A DNA stretch of 64,000 nucleotides from QYQD01 sp040755415. GTDB taxonomy: Bacteria > Desulfobacterota > QYQD01. Shown here piece by piece: positions 1 through 8,585 of the stretch. A program made the position numbers and the translations under genes. The stretch covers positions 95,575 through 159,574 of the forward strand of contig JBFMAZ010000022.1 in the NCBI GenBank assembly GCA_040755415.1, written 5' to 3'. Positions within the stretch are counted from its first letter, which is position 1; the number at the start of each line of letters is the position of its first letter. Below the pieces are notes generated by a model. It was not told the origin of the DNA and did not search any database. It saw nothing but the letters and a program-made list of their open reading frames with translations.

Positions 1-1757
1 CCGCCGGCATGGGCCAATGCCTCTTTAAGGTTTTCTCGGTCTGTTTCTATAGAAAACTCCACCTCCGTAATCCCCAGATCGTAAAGGGCCCTGATGGAAA
101 GGGAGTTAAGCACATTGGCCGTGTAACTGGCGGAAAGGTATATGTCTCTCCCTTTATGTGAGAAAAGTTGCCGCTGGCCTATATGGCCCAGGTGCCAGGA
201 CTTAAATCCGGCCCGGCTGAATCCATCTATCGCCTCCTCATAAAACCGGCATCGTTTTTCCTCTATGACAGGAGGCAGCATCCAGGAGAATCGGTGCCGC
301 ATCTGCAAAATCTGTTTGTGGTAGCGGCTGTATTGGGTGAAGGTCTTCTCATCCAGGAGGACCAAGAGGCGATCTATGCCACGGCCTGACACATCAGACA
401 GGTGGTTCAGATCGCCCAATTTTACCCACCACTTAAGGTCTTTTCTCTGCCTGACCCCGAAATTCTTCTCCGGGAATAATTTTGAAACAACCGAATCCGG
501 GCTTGGCCCTTTTTTTATTGCCGGTCTGATATCACAGCCTTTAGTGGCGGCAAAAATGAGACTTCTTATCCGGCCTGAGCCGCGTAACAACGCGGCGTCC
601 TTCGCATCCACCTTAAAAAGCAGATCTCCCTTGCGGCAAGGGACGGGCATCTTAAGCCTGATCTCCTGACCTTGCGCTGCATTTATCAGTTCCTTCCCCC
701 CAGCAAACATTTTCCCCAAGGTAAATGAGTGCCTTTCGTCATGGGAGCGCCTTACAAGGCGTAACCGGTCCCCAACGCCGACATCAGCGGCAGGCCTCAC
801 CACGGCCTCATCCCCGCGTGCGGTTAGGATCCTCCCCAGAAAAAGGCCAGCCGTGCCTGAAAAATGCGGGGTGACGATATCCACAAGGCGTGGATACAGA
901 AAGTACCCGGGGGTCGGCTTTCGGCCCAGACACTGCCTTATTAAATCTTCAGCCCGGCCCAGGGCCTCTTCATCGCCTTCCGGCGCATCCAGTACCGTGC
1001 GGTAGGCTTCTACTATAGAGCTTACGTAGTGGGCACTGCGCATCCTCCCCTCAAGCTTGACGGAGGTGACACCGGCCTTCTTTAGTTCAGGCAGCAACCT
1101 GATGGCCGAGAGGTCATTCATGGAAAAAAACGAGCCGTGTTTTTTGCCGCTTTCGTACAAACGGCGGCAGGGCTGGACGCACCGGCCGCGCATACTGGAC
1201 TTTCCACCCAGATAACTGCTCATCAGACAGAGCCCGGAAAAGCTGTAACAAAGGGCCCCCTGGACAAAGACCTCCAGCTCAATCGGAGAATGCCGGTGTA
1301 TGGCGCCTATTTCATCTATGGACAGCTCGCGGGCCAAAACCACCCGCTGGAATCCGAGCTTATGCAGGTGATCAGCTCCCGGGTGGTTGTGGATGGTCAT
1401 AAGGGTGCTGGCATGGAGGCGGAAGGCCGGAAAGTATCTTTTGATCAAATAATACAGCCCCATATCCTGAATGATCAGGGCATCGGGAGAAAGCCCTTCT
1501 AATATCCTGAGTCCTTCGGCTATCGCCGGCACGTCTCTCTCCTTGAGCAGGATGTTCAGGGCTATATAGACCTTTACGCCGTGGTTATGGGCGAAGGGGA
1601 TCATCCGGCTGATGTCCTGCAGGGAAAAATTCTCGGCCTGGAAGCGGGCGTTGAAGTCACTCCATCCGATATAGACGGCATCGGCCTTTTTCTCCACCGC
1701 CGCCCAGAATGCCTCCGGATTTCCGGCCGGGGCTAAGAGCTCGGTTTGTTTTTGCAT
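1..1757 (-). CDS. U32 family peptidase / RlhA-like protein, 3' end beyond the window
   Basis: Reading leftward from the ATG at 1757, the frame stays open to base 1, giving at least 585 residues; the C-terminus lies outside the window. The start reads MQKQTELLAPAGNPEAF, the usual N-terminus of the U32 family. At about residues 159-178 the sequence EVFVQGALCYSFSGLCLMS matches the U32 signature, followed by GRCVQPCRRLYE, whose cysteines probably join an iron-sulfur site. The length beyond 585 residues favours the long RlhA/YdcP-type members (prephenate-dependent hydroxylation of a 23S rRNA cytidine) over the shorter TrhP or UbiU/UbiV types. Function within U32 is inferred from length only. Confidence 0.85.
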   Translation of the reverse strand, partial: MQKQTELLAPAGNPEAFWAAVEKKADAVYIGWSDFNARFQAENFSLQDISRMIPFAHNHGVKVYIALNILLKERDVPAIAEGLRILEGLSPDALIIQDMGLYYLIKRYFPAFRLHASTLMTIHNHPGADHLHKLGFQRVVLARELSIDEIGAIHRHSPIELEVFVQGALCYSFSGLCLMSSYLGGKSSMRGRCVQPCRRLYESGKKHGSFFSMNDLSAIRLLPELKKAGVTSVKLEGRMRSAHYVSSIVEAYRTVLDAPEGDEEALGRAEDLIRQCLGRKPTPGYFLYPRLVDIVTPHFSGTAGLFLGRILTARGDEAVVRPAADVGVGDRLRLVRRSHDERHSFTLGKMFAGGKELINAAQGQEIRLKMPVPCRKGDLLFKVDAKDAALLRGSGRIRSLIFAATKGCDIRPAIKKGPSPDSVVSKLFPEKNFGVRQRKDLKWWVKLGDLNHLSDVSGRGIDRLLVLLDEKTFTQYSRYHKQILQMRHRFSWMLPPVIEEKRCRFYEEAIDGFSRAGFKSWHLGHIGQRQLFSHKGRDIYLSASYTANVLNSLSIRALYDLGITEVEFSIETDRENLKEALAHAG

Positions 1758-2258
1758 AATTCCTAAAATCGGCTATAATGCCAGACGATTTTGTGGCGTG
1801 ACACGCTAATAATCACTTTTTGTCTATAGCGCGGCACAGCCGCAACCAAAGAAGTTCACGGTTCCGAGTTCCACGTTCACGGTTTTTTAACCCTGAACTT
1901 TGAACCTTGGTAACACTTTAGCTGTTTGAAAAGAGCTAGTCGTCCAGAAAACGGCGCCTCGAAAATCCCCCTTAATCCCCCTTTTTCAAAGGGGGAATGT
2001 AGGGGGATCCCCTTTTTCAAAGGGGGAAATGTTTCTCCTCCCTTTGGAAAAGGGAGGTTGGGAGGGATTTTAAAATACTTTTTCAAACAGCTAAACTGAT
2101 ACGAACCTTGAAATTTGAACTTGTAATGGCCAGTTTTCATTAGCAATATCCAGGAAACTTCAATAAAATTTAAAGAAAAATAACGTTAGTAGTACAGAGG
2201 ATACATACTAACCGCCAGGCGCCGGAAAGTCAAAGGATAGGGTGAACAAGACATTATT
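1758..2258. other. Intergenic region between divergent genes, mostly repeat
   Basis: The region separates the leftward U32 gene from the rightward GAF gene, so it must hold both promoters. It contains the transposon-like repeat at 1907-2105 and flanking AT-rich sequence with weak direct and inverted repeats around the words gaacctt and tttgaac. No convincing protein-coding frame was seen; an 89-codon leftward frame here runs through the palindromic C-rich hairpins and is rejected. Confidence 0.6.
1907..2105. repeat. MITE-like element with terminal inverted repeats (family A, copy 1)
   Basis: The ends are inverted repeats: TTTAGCTGTTTGAAAA at 1917-1932 and its complement TTTTCAAACAGCTAAA at 2080-2095, extended imperfectly outward by ttggtaacac and ctgatacgaa. 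The interior holds C-rich/G-rich hairpins (CCCCCTTTTTCAAAGGGGG type) in several rounds. It encodes no transposase. A second copy, cut by the window edge, starts at 63878 and shares the left end and the C-rich hairpins almost exactly. The shape (about 180-200 bp, inverted ends, no gene) fits a miniature inverted-repeat transposable element. No clear target duplication was seen. Confidence 0.75.
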
Positions 2259-3197
2259 ATGTCCGTCGATGGCCATCTCTTAAACATAATTAAAGTAATC
2301 AGTAACGTTACCGACGCCTTTACTACTGCCTTGTTTTTGGCCGACCCCCAAAGTGAGAGTTTAACCTTGCAAGCTTACTACAGTTTAAGCAAAAATGTCA
2401 TCCCCCGGGTACAATTTGGCTACGGAGACGGTATGGTGGGCTGGGTGGCTAAAAACAACAAGCCTATTATCGCCAACCAATTTGACAGAGATACTACTAC
2501 ATTGCAATTCTACTCGGCGGATGAGGATATCAAATCCTTCATGGCTGTTCCTCTCCCCCGCGGGAAGGGTGTTCTTTCCGTGGATAGCAAGCATAAATAC
2601 ATATTTACTGAAAAAAGCCAAAAACTGCTCTTGGGATTTGCCGATCTTATCGTACATGAAACAGAAGTCTCCGCCTTGCAGGCCAAAGAACGCCTCTATG
2701 ACCGGATACTCAATCTCCACTACCAGGCCGACCGTATAGGACAACAAACCGGAGATTTTGATGATTACCTCATCAACATCCTGACCCTATGCCTTTCTTT
2801 TACCCGGGCCGAGATGGGATTCGTGGCCTTTCTTTTATCCCCTGAACCAGACGCCAGGTACAGCCTCCCGGCCCTGATCGGTACGATAAAATCCAACCTC
2901 CAGAGACAGCAGTTTTCAGTGGAAAAGGGTCTGGTGGGCTGGATCTTTAGAAAAAGAAAGCCGCTGGTACTGGAGAGGATAGGACAAGAACCGAGGAAAT
3001 CCTACCTTTTTACACCAGAAGAGCCTTTCAAAGGGTTCAATGCCTTTTTGGGTATCCCCTGCCTGTTTCAGGATTTCATCCCCGGGGTAATGGGTTTCAC
3101 CAGTTACAGCAGTTGTACGTGGGAGACAGAGGAGGTCGATGCCCTCTTGAGTATCGGACAAAGGATTATCTTGACGAAAATGTCCATGAAAGGATAA
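2259..3197 (+). CDS. Tandem GAF-domain protein
   Basis: The 312-residue product has two GAF-like modules, about residues 10-135 and 160-305. The first contains YGDGMVGWVAKNNKPIIAN and FMAVPLPRGKGVLSVDS, the second FSVEKGLVGWIFRKRKPLV and FLGIPC, which are the usual GAF core features of a buried Gly-Trp helix and an aliphatic strand. There is no kinase, cyclase or HTH domain, so it is probably a free-standing ligand sensor. It lies 132 bases upstream of mreB on the same strand, separated by a palindromic repeat, so co-transcription is possible. The ribosome-binding site (aggatagggtg) is weak and somewhat distant from the ATG. The ligand is unknown. Confidence 0.7.
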   Translation: MSVDGHLLNIIKVISNVTDAFTTALFLADPQSESLTLQAYYSLSKNVIPRVQFGYGDGMVGWVAKNNKPIIANQFDRDTTTLQFYSADEDIKSFMAVPLPRGKGVLSVDSKHKYIFTEKSQKLLLGFADLIVHETEVSALQAKERLYDRILNLHYQADRIGQQTGDFDDYLINILTLCLSFTRAEMGFVAFLLSPEPDARYSLPALIGTIKSNLQRQQFSVEKGLVGWIFRKRKPLVLERIGQEPRKSYLFTPEEPFKGFNAFLGIPCLFQDFIPGVMGFTSYSSCTWETEEVDALLSIGQRIILTKMSMKG

Positions 3198-3217
3198 TCT
3201 GCCTTCTGCGAAGGCAA

Positions 3218-3314
3218 CATCACTGGTCATTAGTCATCGGTCATTAGTTAGGCGTGAAAGACTGATCACTTTTACCGGTGACAAATGACTATTGACTAAT
3301 GACATTCACTATAG
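3218..3314. repeat. Dispersed palindromic repeat (family B, copy 1)
   Basis: About 97 bases made of repeated gtcattagt/actaatgac words that can fold into one imperfect hairpin. The reverse complement matches 30963-31060 closely along its full length, including the segment ggtaaaagtg and the ctatag edge. It ends directly against the AGGAGG of mreB. Confidence 0.75.
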
Positions 3315-3329
3315 GAGGACACACCATAT

Positions 3330-4352
3330 ATGCTATTGGATCGCTTGTTCGGCTTTCTGGCTAAAGATGCCGCCATGGACCTGGGCACAGCCAATACCCT
3401 GATTTATATGCCGGGGGAAGGCATTGTTTTAAACGAACCTTCTGTTGTGGCTATAAATAAAGATACGGACCAGGTCATAGCCGTCGGCCGGGAGGCCAAG
3501 GAATACCTGGGGCGTACACCGCAAAAGATCAGGGCCGTCAGGCCGATGAAAGACGGGGTCATTGCCGACTTTGAGGTCACCCAGCAGATGATCAAGTATT
3601 TCCTCCGAAAGATAAATATAAGCCGCTTTATTCGGCCCAAGATGGTTATCTGCGTCCCCACCGGCATCACCCAGGTAGAAAAGCGGGCGGTCATCGAGGC
3701 GGCAGAGGAGTCCGGAGTCCGGAAGGTGTTTTTGATAGAAGAACCTATGGCCGCGGCCATTGGTGCCGGGTTAGAAATTGAGAAACCGAGCGGCCAAATG
3801 GTAATAGACATCGGCGGGGGGACGACAGAGGTAGCCGTAATATCTGTTTCCGCCATAGCCTGTAGCGAATCCCACCGGGTAGCCGGAGATGAGATCAACG
3901 AGGCCATTGTCCGTTATATGCAAAAAAAATATCAGATACTCATCGGTGAAAATACATCTGAACATATCAAAATAAACATAGGTTCTGCCTATCCCCTGGA
4001 CGAACCTCAGAGCATGCTCGTATCCGGCAAGGAAATCCTTACCGGATTTCCAAAGACCATACCCGTCACCGATGCCGAGATCCGCGAGGCCATAGCCGAG
4101 CCGGTAAGCGGTATTATCGGGGCCATTAGACGCACCCTGGACGATACACCGCCGGAACTGGTGGCCGATATCCACCAGAGTGGACTTTACATGGCCGGTG
4201 GAGGCTCCCTTCTTAAGGGGTTGGACCGCCGTATCACCGAGGAAACCCGCCTCAAGACCATACTGACTGAAGACCCCTTAACCACGGTAGTTATGGGCTC
4301 CGGCCGGGCCCTGGAAGAAATCAAGGATTATGCCAAGGTCTTTATTAACTGA
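3330..4352 (+). CDS. mreB: Rod shape-determining protein MreB
   Basis: The 340-residue actin homologue has the family's usual length. It assembles into membrane-associated filaments that direct lateral cell-wall synthesis. Visible are the phosphate-1 motif MDLGTANTLIYMPGEGIVL, the phosphate-2 motif IDIGGGTTEVAVIS and the adenosine motif YMAGGGSLLKGLD. A perfect AGGAGG lies at 3314-3319, about ten bases before the ATG. No mreC or mreD follows; instead the next gene overlaps its end by 23 bases, suggesting translational coupling to the inositol-phosphatase-family gene. The first residues LLDRLFGFLAKD form the short amphipathic helix typical of MreB. Confidence 0.97.
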   Translation: MLLDRLFGFLAKDAAMDLGTANTLIYMPGEGIVLNEPSVVAINKDTDQVIAVGREAKEYLGRTPQKIRAVRPMKDGVIADFEVTQQMIKYFLRKINISRFIRPKMVICVPTGITQVEKRAVIEAAEESGVRKVFLIEEPMAAAIGAGLEIEKPSGQMVIDIGGGTTEVAVISVSAIACSESHRVAGDEINEAIVRYMQKKYQILIGENTSEHIKINIGSAYPLDEPQSMLVSGKEILTGFPKTIPVTDAEIREAIAEPVSGIIGAIRRTLDDTPPELVADIHQSGLYMAGGGSLLKGLDRRITEETRLKTILTEDPLTTVVMGSGRALEEIKDYAKVFIN

Positions 4353-5136
4353 TACAGAGAGCCTTATAGAAACGGCCATAACCGTGGCCCGGGAAGGTGG
4401 TCAATTACTGAAGGAAATCTTTGGTCAGAAGCGAAAAGTCTATTTTAAAGATGAAATCGATCTGGTCACCGACGCCGACCTTCGGGCTGAAGAGTTCATT
4501 GTAAAGACTATTCACGACAGATACCCGGAACACACTATTGTCAGTGAGGAAAAACATCCCCAGGCGGGCCTATCACCTTACAAATGGATCATCGATCCCC
4601 TGGATGGGACCACCAATTATGCCCATGGGTTCCCATGGTTCTGCGTCTCTATCGCCCTTGCTATTCATGACGAACCGGTTCTCGGGGTGGTCTATCATCC
4701 ATTTCTGGACCAGCTTTTCCGGGCCAGGAAGGGCGCAGGGGCTTATTTGAATGAAGGGCCTATTTGTGTATCCGCCACCGGCAAGCTCGGCCATAGCCTC
4801 CTGGCTACCGGGTTTCCCTATAACATACACACCGAACCAGAACCGGCAGTTTCCCACTTCAAGCGATTTCTTACACACTCCAGAGGCATAAGACGGGCCG
4901 GATCAGCCGCGCTGGATCTCTGTTATGTGGCCTGCGGCTGTTTTGACGGTTTCTGGGAAACCAATCTTAAACCATGGGATACAGCGGCTGGGGCACTGAT
5001 AGTCCGGGAAGCGGGTGGATTGGTAACGGACTTCCAAAACCGGCCCTTTGCCCTGGACATGCCTGAGATATTGGCCAGTAACGGCCGCCTACACGGGCAA
5101 ATGATTGCTGTCCTTCAGGAACAAAGGGCGGTCTGA
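4330..5136 (+). CDS. suhB: Inositol monophosphatase family protein (SuhB-like)
   Basis: A 268-residue metal-dependent phosphatase of the IMPase fold. The signatures are all present: SEEKH (metal-binding Glu), WIIDPLDGTTNYAHG (the DPLDGTTN motif) and the C-terminal WDTAAGALIVREAGG. Members hydrolyse inositol-1-phosphate or related sugar phosphates; in enteric bacteria SuhB also joins rRNA antitermination complexes, which cannot be judged here. The ATG at 4330 lies inside mreB and gives a 23-base overlap; no better in-frame start with a Shine-Dalgarno was seen downstream. The end overlaps the convergent DUF167 gene by 22 bases. Confidence 0.92.
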   Translation: MPRSLLTDTESLIETAITVAREGGQLLKEIFGQKRKVYFKDEIDLVTDADLRAEEFIVKTIHDRYPEHTIVSEEKHPQAGLSPYKWIIDPLDGTTNYAHGFPWFCVSIALAIHDEPVLGVVYHPFLDQLFRARKGAGAYLNEGPICVSATGKLGHSLLATGFPYNIHTEPEPAVSHFKRFLTHSRGIRRAGSAALDLCYVACGCFDGFWETNLKPWDTAAGALIVREAGGLVTDFQNRPFALDMPEILASNGRLHGQMIAVLQEQRAV

Positions 5137-5423
5137 TCAGCTATCACTTTTCTGATTTCCTCAATAGAGATTCCCTGGATCTCTATGAGCTTCAAACGGG
5201 ATTTATGCCCGTTCTTGATGGACAGGTTCGTCCGGGGCAGGTTAAACAAAGAGGCAAAAAACCGAATACAGGCGGCATTAGCCTCTCCATCTACCGGAGG
5301 GGCTTTCAATTTGACTTTAAGGGCATCGCCGTGATAACCGGCTATACCCTCACGTGAGGCCTTTGGTTGTACGTAAACTTTCAAAAAGACCCCGTCAGGG
5401 GATGGTTGGAGAAATAGGGTCAC
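5115..5423 (-). CDS. DUF167 (UPF0235/YggU) family protein
   Basis: A small, 102-residue protein with the family hallmark VYVQPKASREGIAGYHGD followed by LKVKLKAPPVDGEANAA. The family is widespread, has a known fold (YggU) but no established biochemical role. It is translated after the DivIVA-domain gene with a 4-base overlap (5420-5423), and the YggT gene lies just upstream. The YggT, DivIVA-domain and YggU trio is a common arrangement near cell-division or growth genes, which supports a role around the envelope without proving it. Confidence 0.88.
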   Translation of the reverse strand: MTLFLQPSPDGVFLKVYVQPKASREGIAGYHGDALKVKLKAPPVDGEANAACIRFFASLFNLPRTNLSIKNGHKSRLKLIEIQGISIEEIRKVIADQTALCS

Positions 5424-6007
5424 TTTGCCAACTCTTCACCCTCTAAATCTACTCCAGAGATAATTTCATTGATAGCACTCATAGCCTGATGTACTTCACC
5501 TGTCCCAGCCTCCTCCCCTTTTTCCGCTACTTCTTTCTCTGAAAAATCAGAGGGCTCTTTCTCTGCGGCCAGCCATTTCGAAAGGCTTTCAATAAAAGAC
5601 TTAACCCGATACTCCATCTGGGCCTTTTGGCGTCTCAACTGATTGATTTCTTCCTGTATCTGAGCCGCCTGAACACGGGCATTTTCCACCATTTTTTGGG
5701 CTTCAAGTTCGGCCTGAGTTACTATAAGCTTAGCCTGGCGCTCAGCATTGGATTTAAGCTCATCCACTACACGCTGGGCAGAAACAAAGGCTGTCTGAAA
5801 AGTCTTTTCCTTCTCTTCAAAATTAGCCAAGCTTTCCTTGAGCCTTTTGACTTCATCCTTGAGGGCGCTATTTTCGTGGAGTGCCTCTTTGAGTTCTTCC
5901 GCTACCAATTCCAGGAAGGAATCTACCTCCCGCATGTCAAAACCGCGGAAACGAACCCGAAATTCCTGTTGTTGAATATCCATAGGCGTAATACGCATAT
6001 CAGTCAC
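5420..6007 (-). CDS. DivIVA domain-containing protein
   Basis: A 195-residue protein beginning with ITPMDIQQQEFRVRFRG and DMREVDSFLELVAEEL, the conserved DivIVA N-terminal membrane-curvature-binding segment. A long charged coiled coil follows (about residues 30-145), then an acidic low-complexity tail. DivIVA-like proteins mark negatively curved membrane such as poles and septa and recruit partners. It lies between the YggT and YggU genes in one leftward group. In Gram-negative bacteria such short versions occur, but their partners are mostly unknown. Confidence 0.9.
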   Translation of the reverse strand: MTDMRITPMDIQQQEFRVRFRGFDMREVDSFLELVAEELKEALHENSALKDEVKRLKESLANFEEKEKTFQTAFVSAQRVVDELKSNAERQAKLIVTQAELEAQKMVENARVQAAQIQEEINQLRRQKAQMEYRVKSFIESLSKWLAAEKEPSDFSEKEVAEKGEEAGTGEVHQAMSAINEIISGVDLEGEELAK

Positions 6008-6025
6008 CCTCTTTGGATGGGTTAA

Positions 6026-6325
6026 TCAACCAAGCTGTCCGGCTATATCCGCCAGGGTTGGCACGAGGAAACTTTGCAGGAAAATGATGATCAATATAAT
6101 AATCATCGGTGAAAAATCTATGCCGCCAAGGCTGATGGGAAGAATACGGCGCACCCGGTAAAGGAGGGGTTCGGTTACCCCGTAAAGGAAGCGAACGATG
6201 GGATTGTACGGATCAGGATTGACCCAGGAAATGACCGCCCGGGCAATAATGATCCACATATAAAGTGATAGTACTATGTCGATTATCTTGGCCAAGGCAT
6301 TCAACAAATTTCCGAAAACGAACAT
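6026..6325 (-). CDS. YggT family membrane protein
   Basis: With the ATG at 6325 the product has 99 residues. That start is preferred over an ATG 18 bases upstream because AAGGAT (6332-6337) sits six bases before it and because YggT proteins begin MFVFGNLL-like. Two hydrophobic segments, about residues 5-30 and 70-95, flank the conserved loop ISWVNPDPYNPIVRFLYGVT and PLLYRVRRILP. YggT proteins are small inner-membrane proteins linked to osmotic tolerance and to division-protein neighbourhoods; the molecular role is not settled. It is the first gene of the YggT-DivIVA-YggU group. Confidence 0.9.
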   Translation of the reverse strand: MFVFGNLLNALAKIIDIVLSLYMWIIIARAVISWVNPDPYNPIVRFLYGVTEPLLYRVRRILPISLGGIDFSPMIIILIIIFLQSFLVPTLADIAGQLG

Positions 6326-6423
6326 CGGCACATCCTTATGCACAGGGACTGGCCCCAGATTAAAAATGCTATGGATTATATCGGCATTTCTGAAAAATAG
6401 TCAAGGAGTAAACAGAAAATATC

Positions 6424-7323
6424 TCAAGCCAGATTACAGCAAGCCGCCACTAGCGCCCTGGTTACTCTGGACATAAAGGTGAAGTCCAGGGTCTCCAGTC
6501 TGTCATACGGCGTGTGATAGTTAGGATTGCGGAACATGGCCGTATCCGTGAGCATCAAGGCCGGATACCCCTGGTCCCAGAAGGGGGCGTGGTCACTCAA
6601 TCGCATCTCCGGCATTAAATAACCGGAAAAAGGTACTTTATAACCTACCACCGGAAGCTCCGGGACATATCTTATTGCAGACCCACAGAGGCTCTCTAAA
6701 AGACCTTTTGATCTCCGGTTGGCGATAACCGCCAGGAAATTTCCCGTATCCGGCACATTGATTCTCACCAAGGCTGGAATGGATTGGCTCCGGGGCTTTT
6801 CGCTCGTGTAGCCGACAGACTCTAAGATGAGTGCGCCCTTATATTTCACTCCTTTTTTTCTGGCCTCCTGGGCAAAATGACGGCTCCCGATGAGAAAGGT
6901 GAGGGTCATTACCGGGAGTTGGGGTTCTTCCAGGGTAAAAGCTACGAACTGCATGGTATTATCAGGATTACATTGAGACAGAATACGCGCCGCCTCAAGG
7001 AGCACGGCCACCCCGCTGGCATTATCATCGGCGCCCGGGCTGCCCAAAGCGGCGTCATAGTGAGCGCCGACCAGGAGTAAATCAGCATCCTTCTTTCCCT
7101 GAAGCGTGCCGATAATGTTCCTGTAAGTCCGGCCGTGAAACGGCACTTCCTGGCTCTCTACCTGAAGTCCAAAAGACGCAAAGACCTCCTCCACATAGCG
7201 CGCCCGCTCCTCCAGCGCCTCCGGCTCCTTCCAGGCATGGCGCAGACCGGTAATAGACGAGGTGTAGTACCTTAGATTCCCGGTATCTACCTGGGCTATC
7301 AGATTCTCTACGTCATAAGGCAT
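6424..7323 (-). CDS. M28 family zinc aminopeptidase
   Basis: A 299-residue co-catalytic di-zinc peptidase. The ligand pattern is visible in order: VGAHYDA (His, with the assisting Asp), GADDNASG (bridging Asp), FTLEEPQ (Glu pair: general base and ligand), an acidic residue near ILESVGY and the last His in LSDHAPFW. There is no signal peptide or transmembrane segment at the N-terminus MPYDVENLIAQV, so the enzyme is probably cytoplasmic, unlike many secreted M28 enzymes. It cleaves N-terminal residues from peptides; the specificity cannot be read from the sequence. It stands alone between YggT and a repeat-rich gap. Confidence 0.88.
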   Translation of the reverse strand: MPYDVENLIAQVDTGNLRYYTSSITGLRHAWKEPEALEERARYVEEVFASFGLQVESQEVPFHGRTYRNIIGTLQGKKDADLLLVGAHYDAALGSPGADDNASGVAVLLEAARILSQCNPDNTMQFVAFTLEEPQLPVMTLTFLIGSRHFAQEARKKGVKYKGALILESVGYTSEKPRSQSIPALVRINVPDTGNFLAVIANRRSKGLLESLCGSAIRYVPELPVVGYKVPFSGYLMPEMRLSDHAPFWDQGYPALMLTDTAMFRNPNYHTPYDRLETLDFTFMSRVTRALVAACCNLA

Positions 7324-7410
7324 AAATGTAATATTAATCTAAAATACCTCCTTTGTACCAAATATTTTGGGTCTTCACGTAATCGAGTGGGTAATTTTTT
7401 ACTCTTCTCT

Positions 7411-7549
7411 ATTCCCCTCTTTGGAAAAGAGGGGTAAGGGGGAGATTTTATAAATCGTAACTGTTTCAGGCTGTTATTATACGAACAGCATAGTTACTAC
7501 CAGGAGTTTTCAAATCCCCCCTTGCCCCCCTTTACAAAAGGGGGGGTTC
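7411..7549. repeat. Pair of C-rich/G-rich hairpins (family C)
   Basis: Two palindromes: CCCCTCTTTggaaAAGAGGGG starting at 7414 and the longer aaatccccccttgcccccc/ggggggg palindrome at 7511-7549. The same kind of hairpin forms the core of the family A element and occurs alone at 61961-62010, so it is a dispersed repeat type of this genome. Confidence 0.65.
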
Positions 7550-7687
7550 TTTACTGATAAGCTCTAAATAGGACTTCCCTCACATTCTTATGGAAGCCGT
7601 TGTTCCTGAGCGAAACTTGCTGGAGTCCGCCTGCGGCGGACCACAGACGGATCAGCAATAATCTAAAACAAACACCATATTAAGCTG

Positions 7688-7796
7688 AAAGCGGATAGTT
7701 GACTGTCGAAGATTCGCCAGCGTTGTGGCGAGCTGACTGCTCCATAAGGGGACTTAACGGTTGAATTATCCACGCCTTTCTGATACTGTCCGCTTT
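7688..7796. repeat. 109-bp inverted-repeat element
   Basis: The ends are AAAGCGGATAGT (7688-7699) and ACTGTCCGCTTT (7785-7796), complementary at 11 of 12 positions. An internal hairpin CGCCA-gcgttg-TGGCG lies at 7715-7730. There is no coding capacity. It ends 29 bases before cysC, so it could be a mobile remnant or, less likely, a structured leader of cysC. Confidence 0.5.
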
Positions 7797-7825
7797 GTAT
7801 GTAATCTGTCAAGGGATTAAATCTT

Positions 7826-8410
7826 ATGTCAGACTGGTCAAAAGGGAGAGTAAGGCGTAACGAGCGGTTGAGACTCAACCTTCACGAGAGCGTGCTTATC
7901 TGGTTCACGGGCCTCCCGGGAGCGGGCAAGACGACCCTAGCCTATGCACTGGATAGGTACTTATATAACAAGGGCTTTCACACCTATGCCCTGGATGACG
8001 ACAATGTCGGCTACGGACTGTGCGGCAATCTCGGACTCAGCCCGGAGGACCACAAGGAAAGCGCCCGGAGGGTGGCCGAGGTAGGCCGGCTCTTTGTGGA
8101 TGCCGGGATCATAACCATCGCCGCCTTCACCGCTCCCTATCGCGAAGACCGGAAGTCTGCCCGCAAACTATTCCGGCCCGGTGAATTTGTCGAGATCTAT
8201 GTAAAATGCCCTGTGGCGGAATGCGAAAAAAGGGACGGCAAGGGATATTATGAAAAGGCCCGCTCCGGTCGCATCAAAGGATTTGCTGGCGTGGATTCTA
8301 TTTACGAGGAACCGGAGAATCCTGAACTGATCCTGGAAACAGATAAGTACGATGTAAAGACCTGCTTAGAAAAGATACTGACCTATCTGAGGAAAGAATT
8401 GATAATATAA
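7826..8410 (+). CDS. cysC: Adenylyl-sulfate (APS) kinase
   Basis: A 194-residue kinase that phosphorylates APS to PAPS with ATP. Walker A is GLPGAGKTT (29-37). The family motifs RRVAEVGRLFVDAG, FTAPYREDR and FAGVDSIYEEPENPELILET are recognisable. The usual DGDNVRHGL is changed to DDDNVGYGL (57-65), losing the arginine that normally contacts APS. AAGGGA precedes the ATG by a suitable distance. No ATP sulfurylase, PAPS reductase or sulfotransferase lies nearby, so the route using PAPS is unclear. A diverged fossil of the last 28 codons of a second copy is found at 18963-19050. Confidence 0.9.
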   Translation: MSDWSKGRVRRNERLRLNLHESVLIWFTGLPGAGKTTLAYALDRYLYNKGFHTYALDDDNVGYGLCGNLGLSPEDHKESARRVAEVGRLFVDAGIITIAAFTAPYREDRKSARKLFRPGEFVEIYVKCPVAECEKRDGKGYYEKARSGRIKGFAGVDSIYEEPENPELILETDKYDVKTCLEKILTYLRKELII

Positions 8411-8585
8411 AACCTAAAAGGGCAATTCACCACAGAGAACACAGAGAACTACTTGAAATTATTATGTTTGAACCTATTAAAATCTTTCTTTGTGCACTCT
8501 GTGGTTTTAAAATCGTTCAATTCAGGTAAAAAACATTTCCAAGCGGGAAAGATATTGATTACGGCAACTTTTTTGGCCGCCAGGG

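Larger units (their letters stand above)
7324..7825. other. Repeat-rich intergenic gap between M28 peptidase and cysC
   Basis: The 502-base gap holds no convincing gene. It contains two C-rich/G-rich hairpins (7411-7549), a small GTCCGCC/GGCGGAC hairpin at 7625-7641 and an inverted-repeat element at 7688-7796. The genes on either side diverge, so both promoters should lie here; no confident -35/-10 pair was picked out. Confidence 0.5.

Noticed and set aside
1877..2146. Leftward 89-codon frame
   Set aside because: It runs through the inverted-repeat element and its C-rich hairpins; the translation is low-complexity repeat sequence without homology features.
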